DNA of 49,701 nucleotides from a virus, in the IMG/VR virus record IMGVR_UViG_3300027826_000010, positions 1 to 49,701 of that record, one strand, 5' to 3'. The translations under genes and the position numbers were made by a program. This document shows positions 38,307 through 45,834 of the stretch, piece after piece; the stretch's first letter is position 1, and each line of letters opens with the position of its first letter. The notes below the pieces were generated by a model. It did not search any database and was not told the DNA's origin. It worked only from the letters and a program-made list of their open reading frames with translations.

Positions 38307-39099
38307 AGTATCCCCCTCCGGCATGGTCGTTCGCGACCAGCGCTCGGCAGTGAATGAGCCCGCAGCGCTTCCGCTTGCGGCTATGACCGACAGCGCAGCG
38401 CTGATGCACGTAATAACTCGCGCTGCTCAGGATCCAAAGTTGGATCTCGATCGAGTCCAGCGGCTGTTCGAGATGCACGAGAAGTTGCAGGCGAAGCAGG
38501 CCGAGAAGGATTTCATCGACGCGATGGCTCGCTTCCGCGCGACCGTTCCGAAGATCCTTAAGACGAAGCGAGTCGGCTTCGACCACCGCGACGGCGAGGG
38601 CTCCACGAGCTACACGCATGCCACGCTCGGCGGTGTCTGCCTAGCGATCGTGCCGGCGCTGGCAGCGGTCGGGATCTCGCATCGATGGGACCTTGAGCAA
38701 GGCGACGGCCGCGTGAAGGTGACCTGCGTACTGACGCACGTCGGCGGTCACAGCACGAAGACTCCGCTGAGCGGAGCGCCTGACAACAGCGGCAAAAAGA
38801 ACCCGATCCAGCAGACCGCTTCGACCATCTCCTATCTCGAACGCTACACGCTGCTGGCTGCTACCGGGCTCGGCACCGAGGAGCAAGACGACGACGGGCG
38901 CGGCGCTGGCAAAGCGCCTGAGCTAATGAGCGAGGAGCACATCGCGAACCTCGAAGCGCTGCTCACGGAGATCGGCGGTCCGAAGACGCGGGGAAATTTC
39001 CTCACCTTCTGGAAGGTCGATTCGCTAGGGGACCTGCTCGACTCTGACTACAAGCAGGCCATCCAGATGCTTGAGGATCGCCGCCGCAATCGCGGCTGA
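38290..39099 (+). CDS. erf: ERF-family ssDNA annealing protein
   Basis: 269 residues. The ERF core is clear: KLQAKQAEKDFIDAMARFRA, YTHATLGGVCLAIVPALAAV, GISHRWDLEQ, VTCVLTHVGGHS, and the family signature TASTISYLERYTLLAATGLG. ERF proteins anneal homologous ssDNA and work with a 5'-3' exonuclease, here the YqaJ-type protein encoded next. The pair should provide recombination and genome circularisation after injection of permuted DNA. Confidence 0.9.
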   Translation: MTATSEVSPSGMVVRDQRSAVNEPAALPLAAMTDSAALMHVITRAAQDPKLDLDRVQRLFEMHEKLQAKQAEKDFIDAMARFRATVPKILKTKRVGFDHRDGEGSTSYTHATLGGVCLAIVPALAAVGISHRWDLEQGDGRVKVTCVLTHVGGHSTKTPLSGAPDNSGKKNPIQQTASTISYLERYTLLAATGLGTEEQDDDGRGAGKAPELMSEEHIANLEALLTEIGGPKTRGNFLTFWKVDSLGDLLDSDYKQAIQMLEDRRRNRG

Positions 39100-39136
39100 T
39101 CGATCGCGCTGATTCACAACAACGGAGACGACCAAT

Positions 39137-39745
39137 ATGGGTATCGAGATTTTGACGTGTGCGCAGGGCAGCGACGAGTGGAAGCTAGCCCGGCTCGGGC
39201 TCGCGACCGCGAGCGCATTCGCTACCGTGCAGGCGAAGGGGCGCGGTGGCGGCGATTCCGTCACGCGCCGCAAGTACATGCTCTCGCTGATCGGCGAGCG
39301 GCTGACGGGCGAGTCGGTCGAGGGGTATTCGAACGATCACATGGAGCGGGGCAAAGAGATGGAAGCGACTGCGCGCCAGCAGTACGCCTTCGCTCGCGAT
39401 GTCGAGCCCTCGCTGGTGGGATTCATCCGCGACACCGGGAAGCGAGCCGGCTGCAGCCCGGACGCTCTCGTGGGCGATGACGGCCTGCTAGAGATCAAGA
39501 CGAAGCTACCGCACCTGCAGCTGGAAGTGCTGTTGGAGGATCGCCTGCCACCCGAGCACGTCGCGCAGGTGCAGGGCGCGCTGTGGGTCACGGGGCGCAA
39601 GTGGGTGGACTTCGTGTCCTTCTGGCCGAAGCTGCCCATCTTTATCAAGCGCATCCCTCGCGACGAGGCCTATATCGCTGCGCTCGCGATCGCGGTGCAG
39701 GACTTCAATGCTGAGATGGATCAGCTGCAGGAGCGGTTCAAGTGA
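39137..39745 (+). CDS. YqaJ/lambda-exo-type exonuclease
   Basis: 202 residues with its own leader (ACAACAACGGAG). Restriction-fold motifs: QGSDEWKLARLGLATASAFA, MERGKEMEATARQQYAFARD, GCSPDALVGDDGLLEIKTKL (the D-ExK active site) and PPEHVAQVQGALWVTGRKWV (conserved QxQG). It degrades 5' strands of duplex ends to give the ssDNA used by the ERF protein encoded just upstream. Confidence 0.92.
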   Translation: MGIEILTCAQGSDEWKLARLGLATASAFATVQAKGRGGGDSVTRRKYMLSLIGERLTGESVEGYSNDHMERGKEMEATARQQYAFARDVEPSLVGFIRDTGKRAGCSPDALVGDDGLLEIKTKLPHLQLEVLLEDRLPPEHVAQVQGALWVTGRKWVDFVSFWPKLPIFIKRIPRDEAYIAALAIAVQDFNAEMDQLQERFK

Positions 39746-40911
39746 GCACCGAACCGCAAGCCGAACTCGTGCCGGCTCGAAACGAGCACGTCGAAAAGAT
39801 CGAGGGCGCGCTGGCTCGATTCAGCGCTGTCGATGCCGGGCTCGCTGCACTTCGCGACAGGTACAACGGTATCGTTTTCGAGGTGACCACCTCCAAGGGG
39901 CTTGACCTCGCCAAAGCGGCGCGCGCGGAGGTGCGCGAGATCCGCATCGGGATCGAGGAGGTGCGCAAAGAGGCGAAGGCCCCGATTCTCGCTCTCGGCA
40001 AAAAGCTGGACGCCGAAGCATCGCGGATCAAGGGCGAACTCGAAAAAATCGAGGGGCCGATCGACGACCAGATCAAGGCCGAGGAGAACCGCAAGGAGCG
40101 CGAGAAGCAGGAGCGCATCGCGGCCGAGGTGAAGCGGGTGGGCGACATCCAGAACCGAATCGCGGCGATCGCTGCGCTGGTGCTCGACACTCCGGGCGCT
40201 TCGATCGAGAAGCTGGACGCGCTGATCGCGCGCGCCGATGCCGCCGTGGCCGAGCAGGGCTCCTTCATGGAGTTCCAAGCGCAGGCGGCTACGACGTACA
40301 CCAGCACCCGCGAACGGCTGGTGGCTGCCCGTCAGGCGATCGTGGATCAGCAAGCCGAGGCCGCGAAGCTGAAGGCCGAGCGCGAGGCGCTGGCCAAGCA
40401 GCGAGCGGAGCAAGAGGAGCGGGAGCGCGAGGAGCGCGAAGCGAAGGCGGCGCGCGAGCGGATCGAGCAAGCCGATCGCGACGCTGCAGCGGCCGAACTC
40501 AAGCGCCAGCAGGACGAGCTCGAGGAGCAACGCAAGGCGCAGGCCGCAGCTGAAGCTCAACGCTGGGCCGATCTCGCTGCCCGCGAGAAGGAGATCGAAG
40601 CGCGAGAGGCAGCGCTGCGACCGCCACCCCCTCCCGCTCCGGATCCGTTGCTCGATCCCGCGCAGCAGGAGCCCGAGCCGTCTGTGCTGACACTCACGGG
40701 GCCGCAGCCTGATCTACCGACCGTGATGATCGATCCGGACGACATGTTCGTCAGCGAGGCGCCGGTAGATCTCGACGCGACCGGCACGCACATGGCCTGC
40801 CCTGAGCCGGAACGGGTGCTCGAATACCTCGCGGCGATGTACGCCGTGGACATGGAGACCGCACTCGGGTGGATGCGCTCCATCGATTGGAGTGCGGTGC
40901 AGCTGCCGTGA
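39742..40911 (+). CDS. Long coiled-coil protein (DUF1351-like), recombination partner
   Basis: 389 residues. The first 110 (IEGALARFSAVDAGLAALRD, KGLDLAKAARAEVREIRIGI, EEVRKEAKAPILALGKKLDA) resemble the DUF1351-type protein often encoded next to phage annealase and exonuclease genes. Residues about 205-290 form a long, highly charged Glu/Arg/Ala coiled coil. A Pro-rich linker and a 70-residue C-terminal part follow (ERVLEYLAAMYAVDMETALG). GTG start overlaps the exonuclease stop as GTGA. Likely a scaffold or regulator of the recombination pair. Confidence 0.7.
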   Translation: MSTEPQAELVPARNEHVEKIEGALARFSAVDAGLAALRDRYNGIVFEVTTSKGLDLAKAARAEVREIRIGIEEVRKEAKAPILALGKKLDAEASRIKGELEKIEGPIDDQIKAEENRKEREKQERIAAEVKRVGDIQNRIAAIAALVLDTPGASIEKLDALIARADAAVAEQGSFMEFQAQAATTYTSTRERLVAARQAIVDQQAEAAKLKAEREALAKQRAEQEEREREEREAKAARERIEQADRDAAAAELKRQQDELEEQRKAQAAAEAQRWADLAAREKEIEAREAALRPPPPPAPDPLLDPAQQEPEPSVLTLTGPQPDLPTVMIDPDDMFVSEAPVDLDATGTHMACPEPERVLEYLAAMYAVDMETALGWMRSIDWSAVQLP

Positions 40912-41399
40912 AGCTGGTAGGCAAACCACCGAAGCTGACCGTTGAACAGCGCGACATGCTGATCGAGTGGCAGGACGCCCGACGCGCCCTGCCCAGTCTC
41001 GCTGAGATGGCGCGACGGCTCGGCGTCACTCCGTCAACGATCACCCGAACCATCAAGGGGCAGAAACACCATGTTGGACGAGGAATCGTTCTACCTCCCG
41101 ACCGGGGCGCAGCGCGCCTCGGTATTCGCGCGAATCCTGCGCGCTCTCAATTCGCTGCCGAAGGAACAGCAGTGGACCGTCACGATCAAGAAGCACAAGC
41201 CCCGGCGATCGCTCCCGCAAAACGCACTGCTGTGGTCGCTCTACACGGACATCCTGAAGCTGGGCGGTCCCGAGATGGAGGGGTGGGAGAAGGAGGACCT
41301 GCACCAGTTTTTCCTGATCCGCCACTTCGGGGAGGAGATCAAAGAGATGTTCGGCGAGAAGCGGCGCGTGCCGCTCCGCACCAGCAGCGGGTTGAATAA
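40908..41399 (+). CDS. HTH protein whose frame runs on through ninB
   Basis: The first 54 codons from the GTG at 40908 encode a helix-turn-helix (PPKLTVEQRDMLIEWQDARR, ALPSLAEMARRLGVTPSTIT, RTIKGQKHH) that would be a complete small DNA-binding protein. No stop follows; the frame continues for 329 bp across ninB in a different frame, with Arg/Pro/Ala-rich composition typical of an out-of-frame shadow. Either the natural stop has been lost or a base is missing near 41070, or a 163-residue overprinted product is made. The HTH part is believable; the tail is doubtful. Confidence 0.5.
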   Translation: MKLVGKPPKLTVEQRDMLIEWQDARRALPSLAEMARRLGVTPSTITRTIKGQKHHVGRGIVLPPDRGAARLGIRANPARSQFAAEGTAVDRHDQEAQAPAIAPAKRTAVVALHGHPEAGRSRDGGVGEGGPAPVFPDPPLRGGDQRDVRREAARAAPHQQRVE

Positions 41400-41493
41400 G
41401 CAAGAGTTCACCGACTTCATCGATTCAGTGGTGCGCTTCATGGCCGAGCGCGGCGTGGTGCTGCACCTTCCGGGAGACGACGAGCATGGTTGA
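41071..41493 (+). CDS. ninB: NinB-like recombination protein
   Basis: 140 residues. Family features: LRALNSLPKEQQWTVTIKKH, KPRRSLPQNALLWSLYTDIL, KEDLHQFFLIRHFGEEIKEM, RVPLRTSSGLNKQEFTDFID and SVVRFMAERGVVLHLP. NinB (lambda Orf) is a recombination mediator that binds ssDNA and helps load annealases or RecA-type proteins. Its place after the ERF/YqaJ cluster fits. Confidence 0.9.
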   Translation: MLDEESFYLPTGAQRASVFARILRALNSLPKEQQWTVTIKKHKPRRSLPQNALLWSLYTDILKLGGPEMEGWEKEDLHQFFLIRHFGEEIKEMFGEKRRVPLRTSSGLNKQEFTDFIDSVVRFMAERGVVLHLPGDDEHG

Positions 41494-41764
41494 CCTGCGA
41501 AAAGCGGCGCGCGGCATGGAGTGCCTTGTGCGAGTGCCGAACGTCTGCAATCACAATCCCGAGACCGTCGTGCTCGCCCACCTCCGGCTCGCAGGCGTCA
41601 GCGGCATGGGAATGAAATCGCCCGACGTGCTCGGCGCGCACTGCTGCTCAGCCTGCCATGCGTACTGCGACGCTGATCACAGTCCCGAGACGCAGGTCTT
41701 TTTTTACGAAGGCATCTTTAGAACCCAAGCACTTCTCGTCCGCAAAGGGGTACTCGTATGGTGA
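41486..41764 (+). CDS. YbcO-like nuclease (DUF1364)
   Basis: 92 residues, overlapping ninB by 8 bp. It matches the small DUF1364/YbcO nuclease family: LRKAARGMECLVRVPNVCNH, NPETVVLAHLRLAGVSGMGM, KSPDVLGAHCCSACHAYCDA. The Cys/His set forms the HNH-like zinc site. These nucleases are standard in nin-like phage regions and probably act on recombination or replication intermediates. Confidence 0.85.
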   Translation: MVDLRKAARGMECLVRVPNVCNHNPETVVLAHLRLAGVSGMGMKSPDVLGAHCCSACHAYCDADHSPETQVFFYEGIFRTQALLVRKGVLVW

Positions 41765-42015
41765 GCGGGGAATATCAAACAGTCCGCGACATGGCGCTCG
41801 CGGAGAGGAATCACAACAACTGGCTGCGGTGGGCCGACGCGTGGGCGCGAGGCGATTCCCCGCGAGACCTGCGCAGCTGGCAGCAGAAGGACGCGGCGTG
41901 CGATATCCACGCGCGCGCCAACTACCTGCAGCGCATCGCGCGCAAGCTGCACTCGGCCCGCTTCGGTGCGCCGAAGGTGGTGAACCTCAAGGCTTTCAGG
42001 ATGGCGCGGCTATGA
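41758..42015 (+). CDS. Small helical protein of unknown function
   Basis: 85 residues overlapping the previous gene by 7 bp and the next by 4 bp. Sequence: YQTVRDMALAERNHNNWLRW, SWQQKDAACDIHARANYLQR and APKVVNLKAFRMARL. Helical and basic at the C-terminus. No family recognised. Confidence 0.55.
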   Translation: MVSGEYQTVRDMALAERNHNNWLRWADAWARGDSPRDLRSWQQKDAACDIHARANYLQRIARKLHSARFGAPKVVNLKAFRMARL

Positions 42016-42455
42016 ATACCGTCCACCTGATCGGAGCCGAAGAGGTCTCGCGAGCCGGCCGCGCGATCGACGGCGCAGCTGACTCGATGCAGCGTACCGC
42101 CAGCAGCATCGACAGCGCCGTGGAGCGGTTCGATCGAATCGTCGCCCGCTTCGAGCAAGCGACCGGTGTATTCGGACTGGCGGTAGATCGCTACAACGAG
42201 GGACCGCCACCGAACATCGCTGAGGGCCCGCCTCCACCTCCCAAAGATGTCGTGCTGGAAGCCGGCGAGATGGAGCGCCGGTTCACTGCCCGGATGCGCG
42301 AACTCTGCGACCTGATCGACGCCGGGACTGCGCTGATCGAATTCGGTCACGAGGAGAACGAGACCGAAGAATGGCGCAACAACCTCGGCGTCGTCGCTAC
42401 GCGACACACTGGCTTCATCACTGTCAGGATGCGCCTGCGGGTGCTAGCGCCATGA
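42012..42455 (+). CDS. Coiled-coil protein of unknown function
   Basis: 147 residues from the ATG at 42012 (ATGA overlap). An amphipathic helical start (AGRAIDGAADSMQRTASSID, SAVERFDRIVARFEQATGVF) is followed by a Pro-rich linker (GPPPNIAEGPPPPPKDV) and a second domain (MERRFTARMRELCDLIDAGT). No family recognised. Confidence 0.6.
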   Translation: MNTVHLIGAEEVSRAGRAIDGAADSMQRTASSIDSAVERFDRIVARFEQATGVFGLAVDRYNEGPPPNIAEGPPPPPKDVVLEAGEMERRFTARMRELCDLIDAGTALIEFGHEENETEEWRNNLGVVATRHTGFITVRMRLRVLAP

Positions 42456-42509
42456 ACTCCACTTCCGGCATGCTCTCCCCGCTCGATTCGAGCGCGCGGA
42501 GATCTCGAC

Positions 42510-42791
42510 ATGTACGCAGTAGCGCTTTTGCTGATGGTGAGTTGGCCGGCGCAGGGCCCGCTGTGGGAGCAGGACAATCTGCCGGTCACTCTCGTGACGA
42601 CGAAGGCCGAATTTCAAATCAGCGGATTCCCCAACGACAAGGGGATGGCGACGTGCGAGGCGTATGCCGCGCGGGTCGCATCGGGCGACGTGAAGCTGCC
42701 CGTAGCTACGCTGATGACCGGAATCGCTCCCGGCTCGAACATCGCCTACACCACCACCGTAGTCGGCTGCCGGAAGTACAAAATCAGCTGA
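42510..42791 (+). CDS. Small probable exported protein
   Basis: 93 residues starting MYAVALLLMVSWPAQGPLWE, a short hydrophobic signal-like segment. Two cysteines (CEAYAARVAS, VGCRKYKIS) could form a disulphide. A GGAG-like site lies upstream. Function unknown. Confidence 0.5.
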   Translation: MYAVALLLMVSWPAQGPLWEQDNLPVTLVTTKAEFQISGFPNDKGMATCEAYAARVASGDVKLPVATLMTGIAPGSNIAYTTTVVGCRKYKIS

Positions 42792-42807
42792 TCGATTGGG
42801 GGCGGCC

Positions 42808-43398
42808 ATGAAATTCCGCCCCATCCTTTTCTCAGCGCCGATGGTGCAGGCGATTCTCGCCGGCCACAAAACGCAGACGCGCCGCGCTATCACCATCCCC
42901 GAGATCGTCCGCGACGAGAGCGGCGCTGACGGAACTTGCATCCAGTGGGTGCAGGATCACGAGGCCGGCCCGACTTGGGCGGCTTTCCTCGCTGACTATC
43001 CCGAAGAAGGATCCGTTCCGATCCGCTGCCGCTACGGCGCACCCGGCGACGGCCTGTGGGTGCGCGAGGCCTTCTCCTTCTCGCGCGAGCACTCGCTGGA
43101 CATCCCTTGGTATTGGGCAGACGGCAACCCCGAGCACGGCGACTGGACGAGGCCGAAGCCCTCTATCCACATGCCCCGGTGGGCCTCCCGGATCTCGCTT
43201 GAGGTCACCGCCGTGCGGTGCGAACGCCTGCAGGAGATCAGCCACGACGATGCATGCGCCGAGGGGATCCCCAGCGAGCGCGGCGGCAAGTTCGCCTGCA
43301 TCGCCCGTTACCGAGCGCTCTGGGAGTCGATCAACGGCGAAGGATCGTGGGACCTCAATCCGTGGGTTTGGGTCGTGGCCTTCAAGCGGCTGGCGTGA
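42808..43398 (+). CDS. ASCH-domain-like protein
   Basis: 196 residues from the ATG at 42808 after a GGGGGC ribosome site. It has the layout of the phage family often named 'morphogenetic protein' that carries an ASCH-like fold: FRPILFSAPMVQAILAGHKT, QTRRAI, GDGLWVREAFSFSRE, MPRWASRISLEVTAVRCERL, QEISHDDACAEGI and PWVWVVAFKRL. ASCH domains are RNA- or modified-base-binding relatives of PUA domains. A role in reading or processing modified nucleosides is conceivable next to a phage with MazG-like and glycosyltransferase genes (inference). Confidence 0.8.
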   Translation: MKFRPILFSAPMVQAILAGHKTQTRRAITIPEIVRDESGADGTCIQWVQDHEAGPTWAAFLADYPEEGSVPIRCRYGAPGDGLWVREAFSFSREHSLDIPWYWADGNPEHGDWTRPKPSIHMPRWASRISLEVTAVRCERLQEISHDDACAEGIPSERGGKFACIARYRALWESINGEGSWDLNPWVWVVAFKRLA

Positions 43399-43748
43399 GC
43401 GATCCACCCCGGTTCTCCCCGTTCAACTACCCCCGGCCTAAGAACGCTCCCCCGTTCCACCTGCGGGCTTGGGAGGGCGAGCAGGACGCGCAGCTGCGCG
43501 CTATGCGATTATTGGCTGCAGCCGAGAAACAGGCCCACAGCCAGCCACAGACCCCGGAGCGAGCCATGACCACCCCCAGCACCGCCCGAGACGTTCTCGC
43601 GATGGACGGAAAGCACACCTCGCCTTGGATGCAGTGCAAGGAGTGCGAGCGCCTGACCCGGAAGTTCGAAGCTGAGGGGCTGACCACCAGCGATGCGCAG
43701 GGCGCCGCCGAAGCGGCTCACATGCGCGAGATGGGCGGGCTCCGCTAG
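43395..43748 (+). CDS. Last rightward gene, small protein with CxxC
   Basis: 117 residues from a GTG overlapping the previous stop. A Pro/Phe-rich start (RFSPFNYPRPKNAPPFHLRA) is followed by helices and a WMQCKECERLTRKFEAEGLT segment with one CxxC. An internal ATG at 43566 could give a 60-residue form. Its stop overlaps the convergent gene's stop (CTAG at 43745-43748). Confidence 0.55.
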   Translation: MSDPPRFSPFNYPRPKNAPPFHLRAWEGEQDAQLRAMRLLAAAEKQAHSQPQTPERAMTTPSTARDVLAMDGKHTSPWMQCKECERLTRKFEAEGLTTSDAQGAAEAAHMREMGGLR

Positions 43749-43906
43749 AGCCTGCCCGTCAGTAGCAGGATGATCAGCACCAGCACGATGATCCCGCCGA
43801 CCCCGCTCGGGTACCACCCGTAGGGATGATTGACCGGGCCGACGCCCGGAGCGCCGAGCACGGCGACCACGAGCACGATCACCAGCAGCAGTACGAGCAG
43901 CGACAT
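43745..43906 (-). CDS. Small DUF3309-like membrane protein
   Basis: 53 residues from the ATG at 43904-43906 after a GGGGAAC ribosome site. Two transmembrane stretches (SLLVLLLVIVLVVAVLG and GGIIVLVLIILLLTGRL) flank a Gly/Pro/Tyr turn (HPYGWYPSG). This is the layout of DUF3309-type membrane peptides. As the last leftward gene it ends back-to-back with the rightward unit. It may take part in lysis, but that is not proven. Confidence 0.7.
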   Translation of the reverse strand: MSLLVLLLVIVLVVAVLGAPGVGPVNHPYGWYPSGVGGIIVLVLIILLLTGRL

Positions 43907-43916
43907 GGCTGTTCCC

Positions 43917-44084
43917 CTACCGGCCGAGCAGCGGGTGGTGGACGCCTGCATCGACGTAGCCGCCGAACAGCAGCGAGCACACGAACATCGCGAAGGCGAG
44001 CGACAGCCAGCTGATCTTTCCGGCCGGCACGCTGATCGCGCCGAGCAGCGCGAACACCAGCGCCAAGATTAGGAACACGTTCAT
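43917..44084 (-). CDS. Small membrane protein, possibly holin-like
   Basis: 55 residues (MNVFLILALVFALLGAISVP, AGKISWLSLAFAMFVCSLLF, GGYVDAGVHHPLLGR): two transmembrane helices with short ends. Its ribosome site lies in the 3' arm of an 8-bp stem at 44086-44110, so translation may be restrained by RNA structure. Proximity to other small membrane genes and the hydrolase gene suggests a lysis or envelope role. Confidence 0.6.
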   Translation of the reverse strand: MNVFLILALVFALLGAISVPAGKISWLSLAFAMFVCSLLFGGYVDAGVHHPLLGR

Positions 44085-44085
44085 G

Positions 44086-44110
44086 GGGTCACCTCGCAGT
44101 GCGGTGACCC
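44086..44110 (-). promoter_or_regulatory. Stem-loop sequestering the ribosome site
   Basis: On the minus strand GGGTCACC, nine loop bases and GGTGACCC form a perfect 8-bp stem that ends two bases before the ATG at 44084. The GAGGTG ribosome site spans the loop/3'-arm border. Translation of the 55-residue membrane protein should require melting of this stem, for example by temperature, ribosome movement or a protein. Confidence 0.55.
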
Positions 44111-44138
44111 AGCTTCGCCTATTCCCTCGAGCGCGACC

Positions 44139-44152
44139 GTTCGCTAGCGAAC
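44139..44152. repeat. 14-bp perfect palindrome
   Basis: GTTCGCTAGCGAAC reads the same on both strands and lies directly after the hydrolase stop at 44153. It may be an operator or a very tight hairpin between the hydrolase and membrane-protein genes. Confidence 0.45.
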
Positions 44153-44737
44153 TCAGTCGGCTTCGAGCATCGCGCGCAGCCGGTGCGCGAGGAACGGACC
44201 CCACGATTCGAGATTGAGCGCCGCAAAGAAGTCCGAGTGGCCGATCACCTTCGGCATGCCGGCAGTGTTTCCGCAGTCGATCGACGTAATGGCGGGATCG
44301 CGCGTGTCCGGGCCAGCGTGCCCCATTTCCCCCCACTGAGCATCCAGAAGGCCGAGTTCCTGACCGATCTTTGCCACTTCGGTGATGTGATCGCCGGAGT
44401 TCCAGTAGCAGTCGATCGCCTTGACGCCGCGCGGTCGCGAGATCTCGCGCGCGAGCGCTCCGTTGATCAGCGCAGCGCCGAGCGCAGGCGCTCCCATCAT
44501 CATCAGTTCGTAGCAGATGGCCGCGCCGTTCGAGTGGCCCACGAGGAGATCGCCCGACTCGACGTAGGGAAAGATGCAGTCGCGGATGATCGGATTGACC
44601 AGCTTCGTTTCGACGCCGGCTATCCAACCGTAGTCGGGCTCGATCGTCTTGAACCCCGCCGCTTGCAGGTACGGAGCCAACAGGCCGACCGAGCCGGGAC
44701 CTGCCGTGTGGATCCCGTGAATGATGTGCACGCGCAT
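44153..44737 (-). CDS. Alpha/beta hydrolase (lipase/esterase-like)
   Basis: 194 residues. It begins MRVHIIHGIHTAGPGSVGLL (the oxyanion-loop HG) and has the nucleophile elbow LLVGHSNGAAICYELMM, with Ser69 in GHSNG. Candidate acid and base are in AIDCYWNSGDHITE and VIGHSDFFAALN. No signal peptide is visible. In phages such enzymes can cleave envelope lipids (as LysB does in mycobacteriophages) or act in the cytoplasm. Its location near the endolysin and small membrane genes favours an envelope or lysis role here, but the substrate is unknown. Confidence 0.8.
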   Translation of the reverse strand: MRVHIIHGIHTAGPGSVGLLAPYLQAAGFKTIEPDYGWIAGVETKLVNPIIRDCIFPYVESGDLLVGHSNGAAICYELMMMGAPALGAALINGALAREISRPRGVKAIDCYWNSGDHITEVAKIGQELGLLDAQWGEMGHAGPDTRDPAITSIDCGNTAGMPKVIGHSDFFAALNLESWGPFLAHRLRAMLEAD

Positions 44738-44739
44738 GG

Positions 44740-44967
44740 TTAGAACCTCTTGGTGAAGTCGATCTCGGCGCCCTTGTCCTTCAGGTCGACCGAGCCGCTG
44801 ATGGTCAGCGTCGGATCAGCAGGACCGAACGCCTCGTCCATCTCTCTGCGGAAGCGCTCCATGCGCTCCGCGAAATCGGGCGATCCGTCGCCGGGCTGCG
44901 GGTGCCACTCGCCGTCGTCAGGCTCCGGTTCGTCGGGATCTGGCGGGCCGAAGGGAGAAGTGCGCAC
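44740..44967 (-). CDS. Small acidic protein of unknown function
   Basis: 75 residues from a GTG with AGGAG upstream. The N-terminal half is Asp/Glu/Pro-rich (FGPPDPDEPEPDDGEWHPQP), then a helix (FAERMERFRREMDEAF) and a short beta-like end (TLTISGSVDLKDKGAEIDF). No family recognised. Confidence 0.55.
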   Translation of the reverse strand: MRTSPFGPPDPDEPEPDDGEWHPQPGDGSPDFAERMERFRREMDEAFGPADPTLTISGSVDLKDKGAEIDFTKRF

Positions 44968-44986
44968 TCGCTATCTCCTAAAGAAA

Positions 44987-45016
44987 AGCCGGCCGACCCG
45001 TGAGAGCCGACCGGCT
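44987..45016 (-). terminator. Possible intrinsic terminator
   Basis: On the minus strand AGCCGG and CCGGCT close a loop of 18 bases and are followed by TTTTCTTT. The stem is short but GC-rich and the U-rich tail is present, so it may partly terminate transcription from the gene at 45041-45331 before the downstream GTG gene. Confidence 0.4.
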
Positions 45017-45040
45017 GGTCGCACCGAACTCTGCTCGCGG

Positions 45041-45331
45041 TCAGGCGGCAGGCGCGGGCGAAGGCGCCGGCGCAGGCGGAGCGGCCGAGGCGACTGCGGC
45101 ATTGAGTGCCGTGGTTGCATCGGTAAGCGCCGTGCTCTGCGCGTTGAGGGTGGCCACGACACCTTCGACATCAGCCGGGGCCACACCGTTGCCAGCAGAG
45201 ATCTGCGTGGCGAGCGTTGAGATCTCGGAAGCTGCCGCCGCGACCGCGACTGCAAGGGCAGCGACGGCAGCGGTGAGCGTGGTGTTGGATGCCTGCAGGT
45301 CGGCAAGGGCCTGCTGAGCGGTTACGGACAT
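45041..45331 (-). CDS. Ala-rich coiled-coil protein
   Basis: 96 residues from the ATG at 45329-45331 after GGAG. A strongly helical heptad-like sequence (QQALADLQASNTTLTAAVAA, ASEISTLATQISAGNG, VVATLNAQSTALTDATTALN) ends in a Pro/Ala tail. It is encoded in the lysis-side cluster. Such small coiled coils could be structural or spanin-like, but there is no lipobox or transmembrane helix. Confidence 0.55.
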   Translation of the reverse strand: MSVTAQQALADLQASNTTLTAAVAALAVAVAAAASEISTLATQISAGNGVAPADVEGVVATLNAQSTALTDATTALNAAVASAAPPAPAPSPAPAA

Positions 45332-45388
45332 AGCGAAAATCTCCTCGAGTAACTGACGATCGGAACGGTGACGAAAGTGCGACACGGC

Positions 45389-45793
45389 TCAGCCGGTCTT
45401 GGTCTGCACCGCCGCCGGGACGAGGTACTGCTTCGCGAGCGAGACCGCTTCCGCGAGTACCTGATTCAAGATGTCGGTGTTGATCGCGCTCAGCACCGTT
45501 CCACCCGCGAGCCCCTGCAGCGCGGCGGCTTTCGACGCCAGCCACGTGATCGAGGTCTGGATGATCGCGGCCTGCGCCGGGTCGGTGACTGCGCTCGATG
45601 ACAGCGCGGCTTCGAGAGCCGTGATGCCGTCATTGACGTTGCCCGAATTGATCTGCGCCATCGCGGCGGCGACGTTCGCTACGACCTGCGCCTTCGCAGC
45701 CTGTGCAGCTGCGTCGCCAGCGTTGCGGATGATCGAGCCGACGATCAGGTCGGTGCCGAGCTTGATGAAAAGCGGCGTGTTCGCATTCGACAT
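45389..45793 (-). CDS. Ala-rich helical protein of unknown function
   Basis: 134 residues from the ATG at 45791-45793 with GGAG nearby. Hydrophobic helices (TDLIVGSIIRNAGDAAAQAA, AQVVANVAAAMAQINSGNVN, AAIIQTSITWLASKAAALQG) give a soluble all-helical look. Located between the holin-like and coiled-coil genes. No family recognised. Confidence 0.55.
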   Translation of the reverse strand: MSNANTPLFIKLGTDLIVGSIIRNAGDAAAQAAKAQVVANVAAAMAQINSGNVNDGITALEAALSSSAVTDPAQAAIIQTSITWLASKAAALQGLAGGTVLSAINTDILNQVLAEAVSLAKQYLVPAAVQTKTG

Positions 45794-45834
45794 TTCGTTC
45801 TCCAAAGTGTGAAGGGTTGGAAGCAGGTCAGCTG

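Noticed and set aside
42452-42811. Frame starting with an ATGA overlap at 42452 (119 codons)
   Set aside because: The start overlap looks operon-like, but the product is Arg/Ser/His-rich without hydrophobic core and lies out of frame over the 42510-42791 gene, which has a signal-like start. Kept as a weak alternative only.
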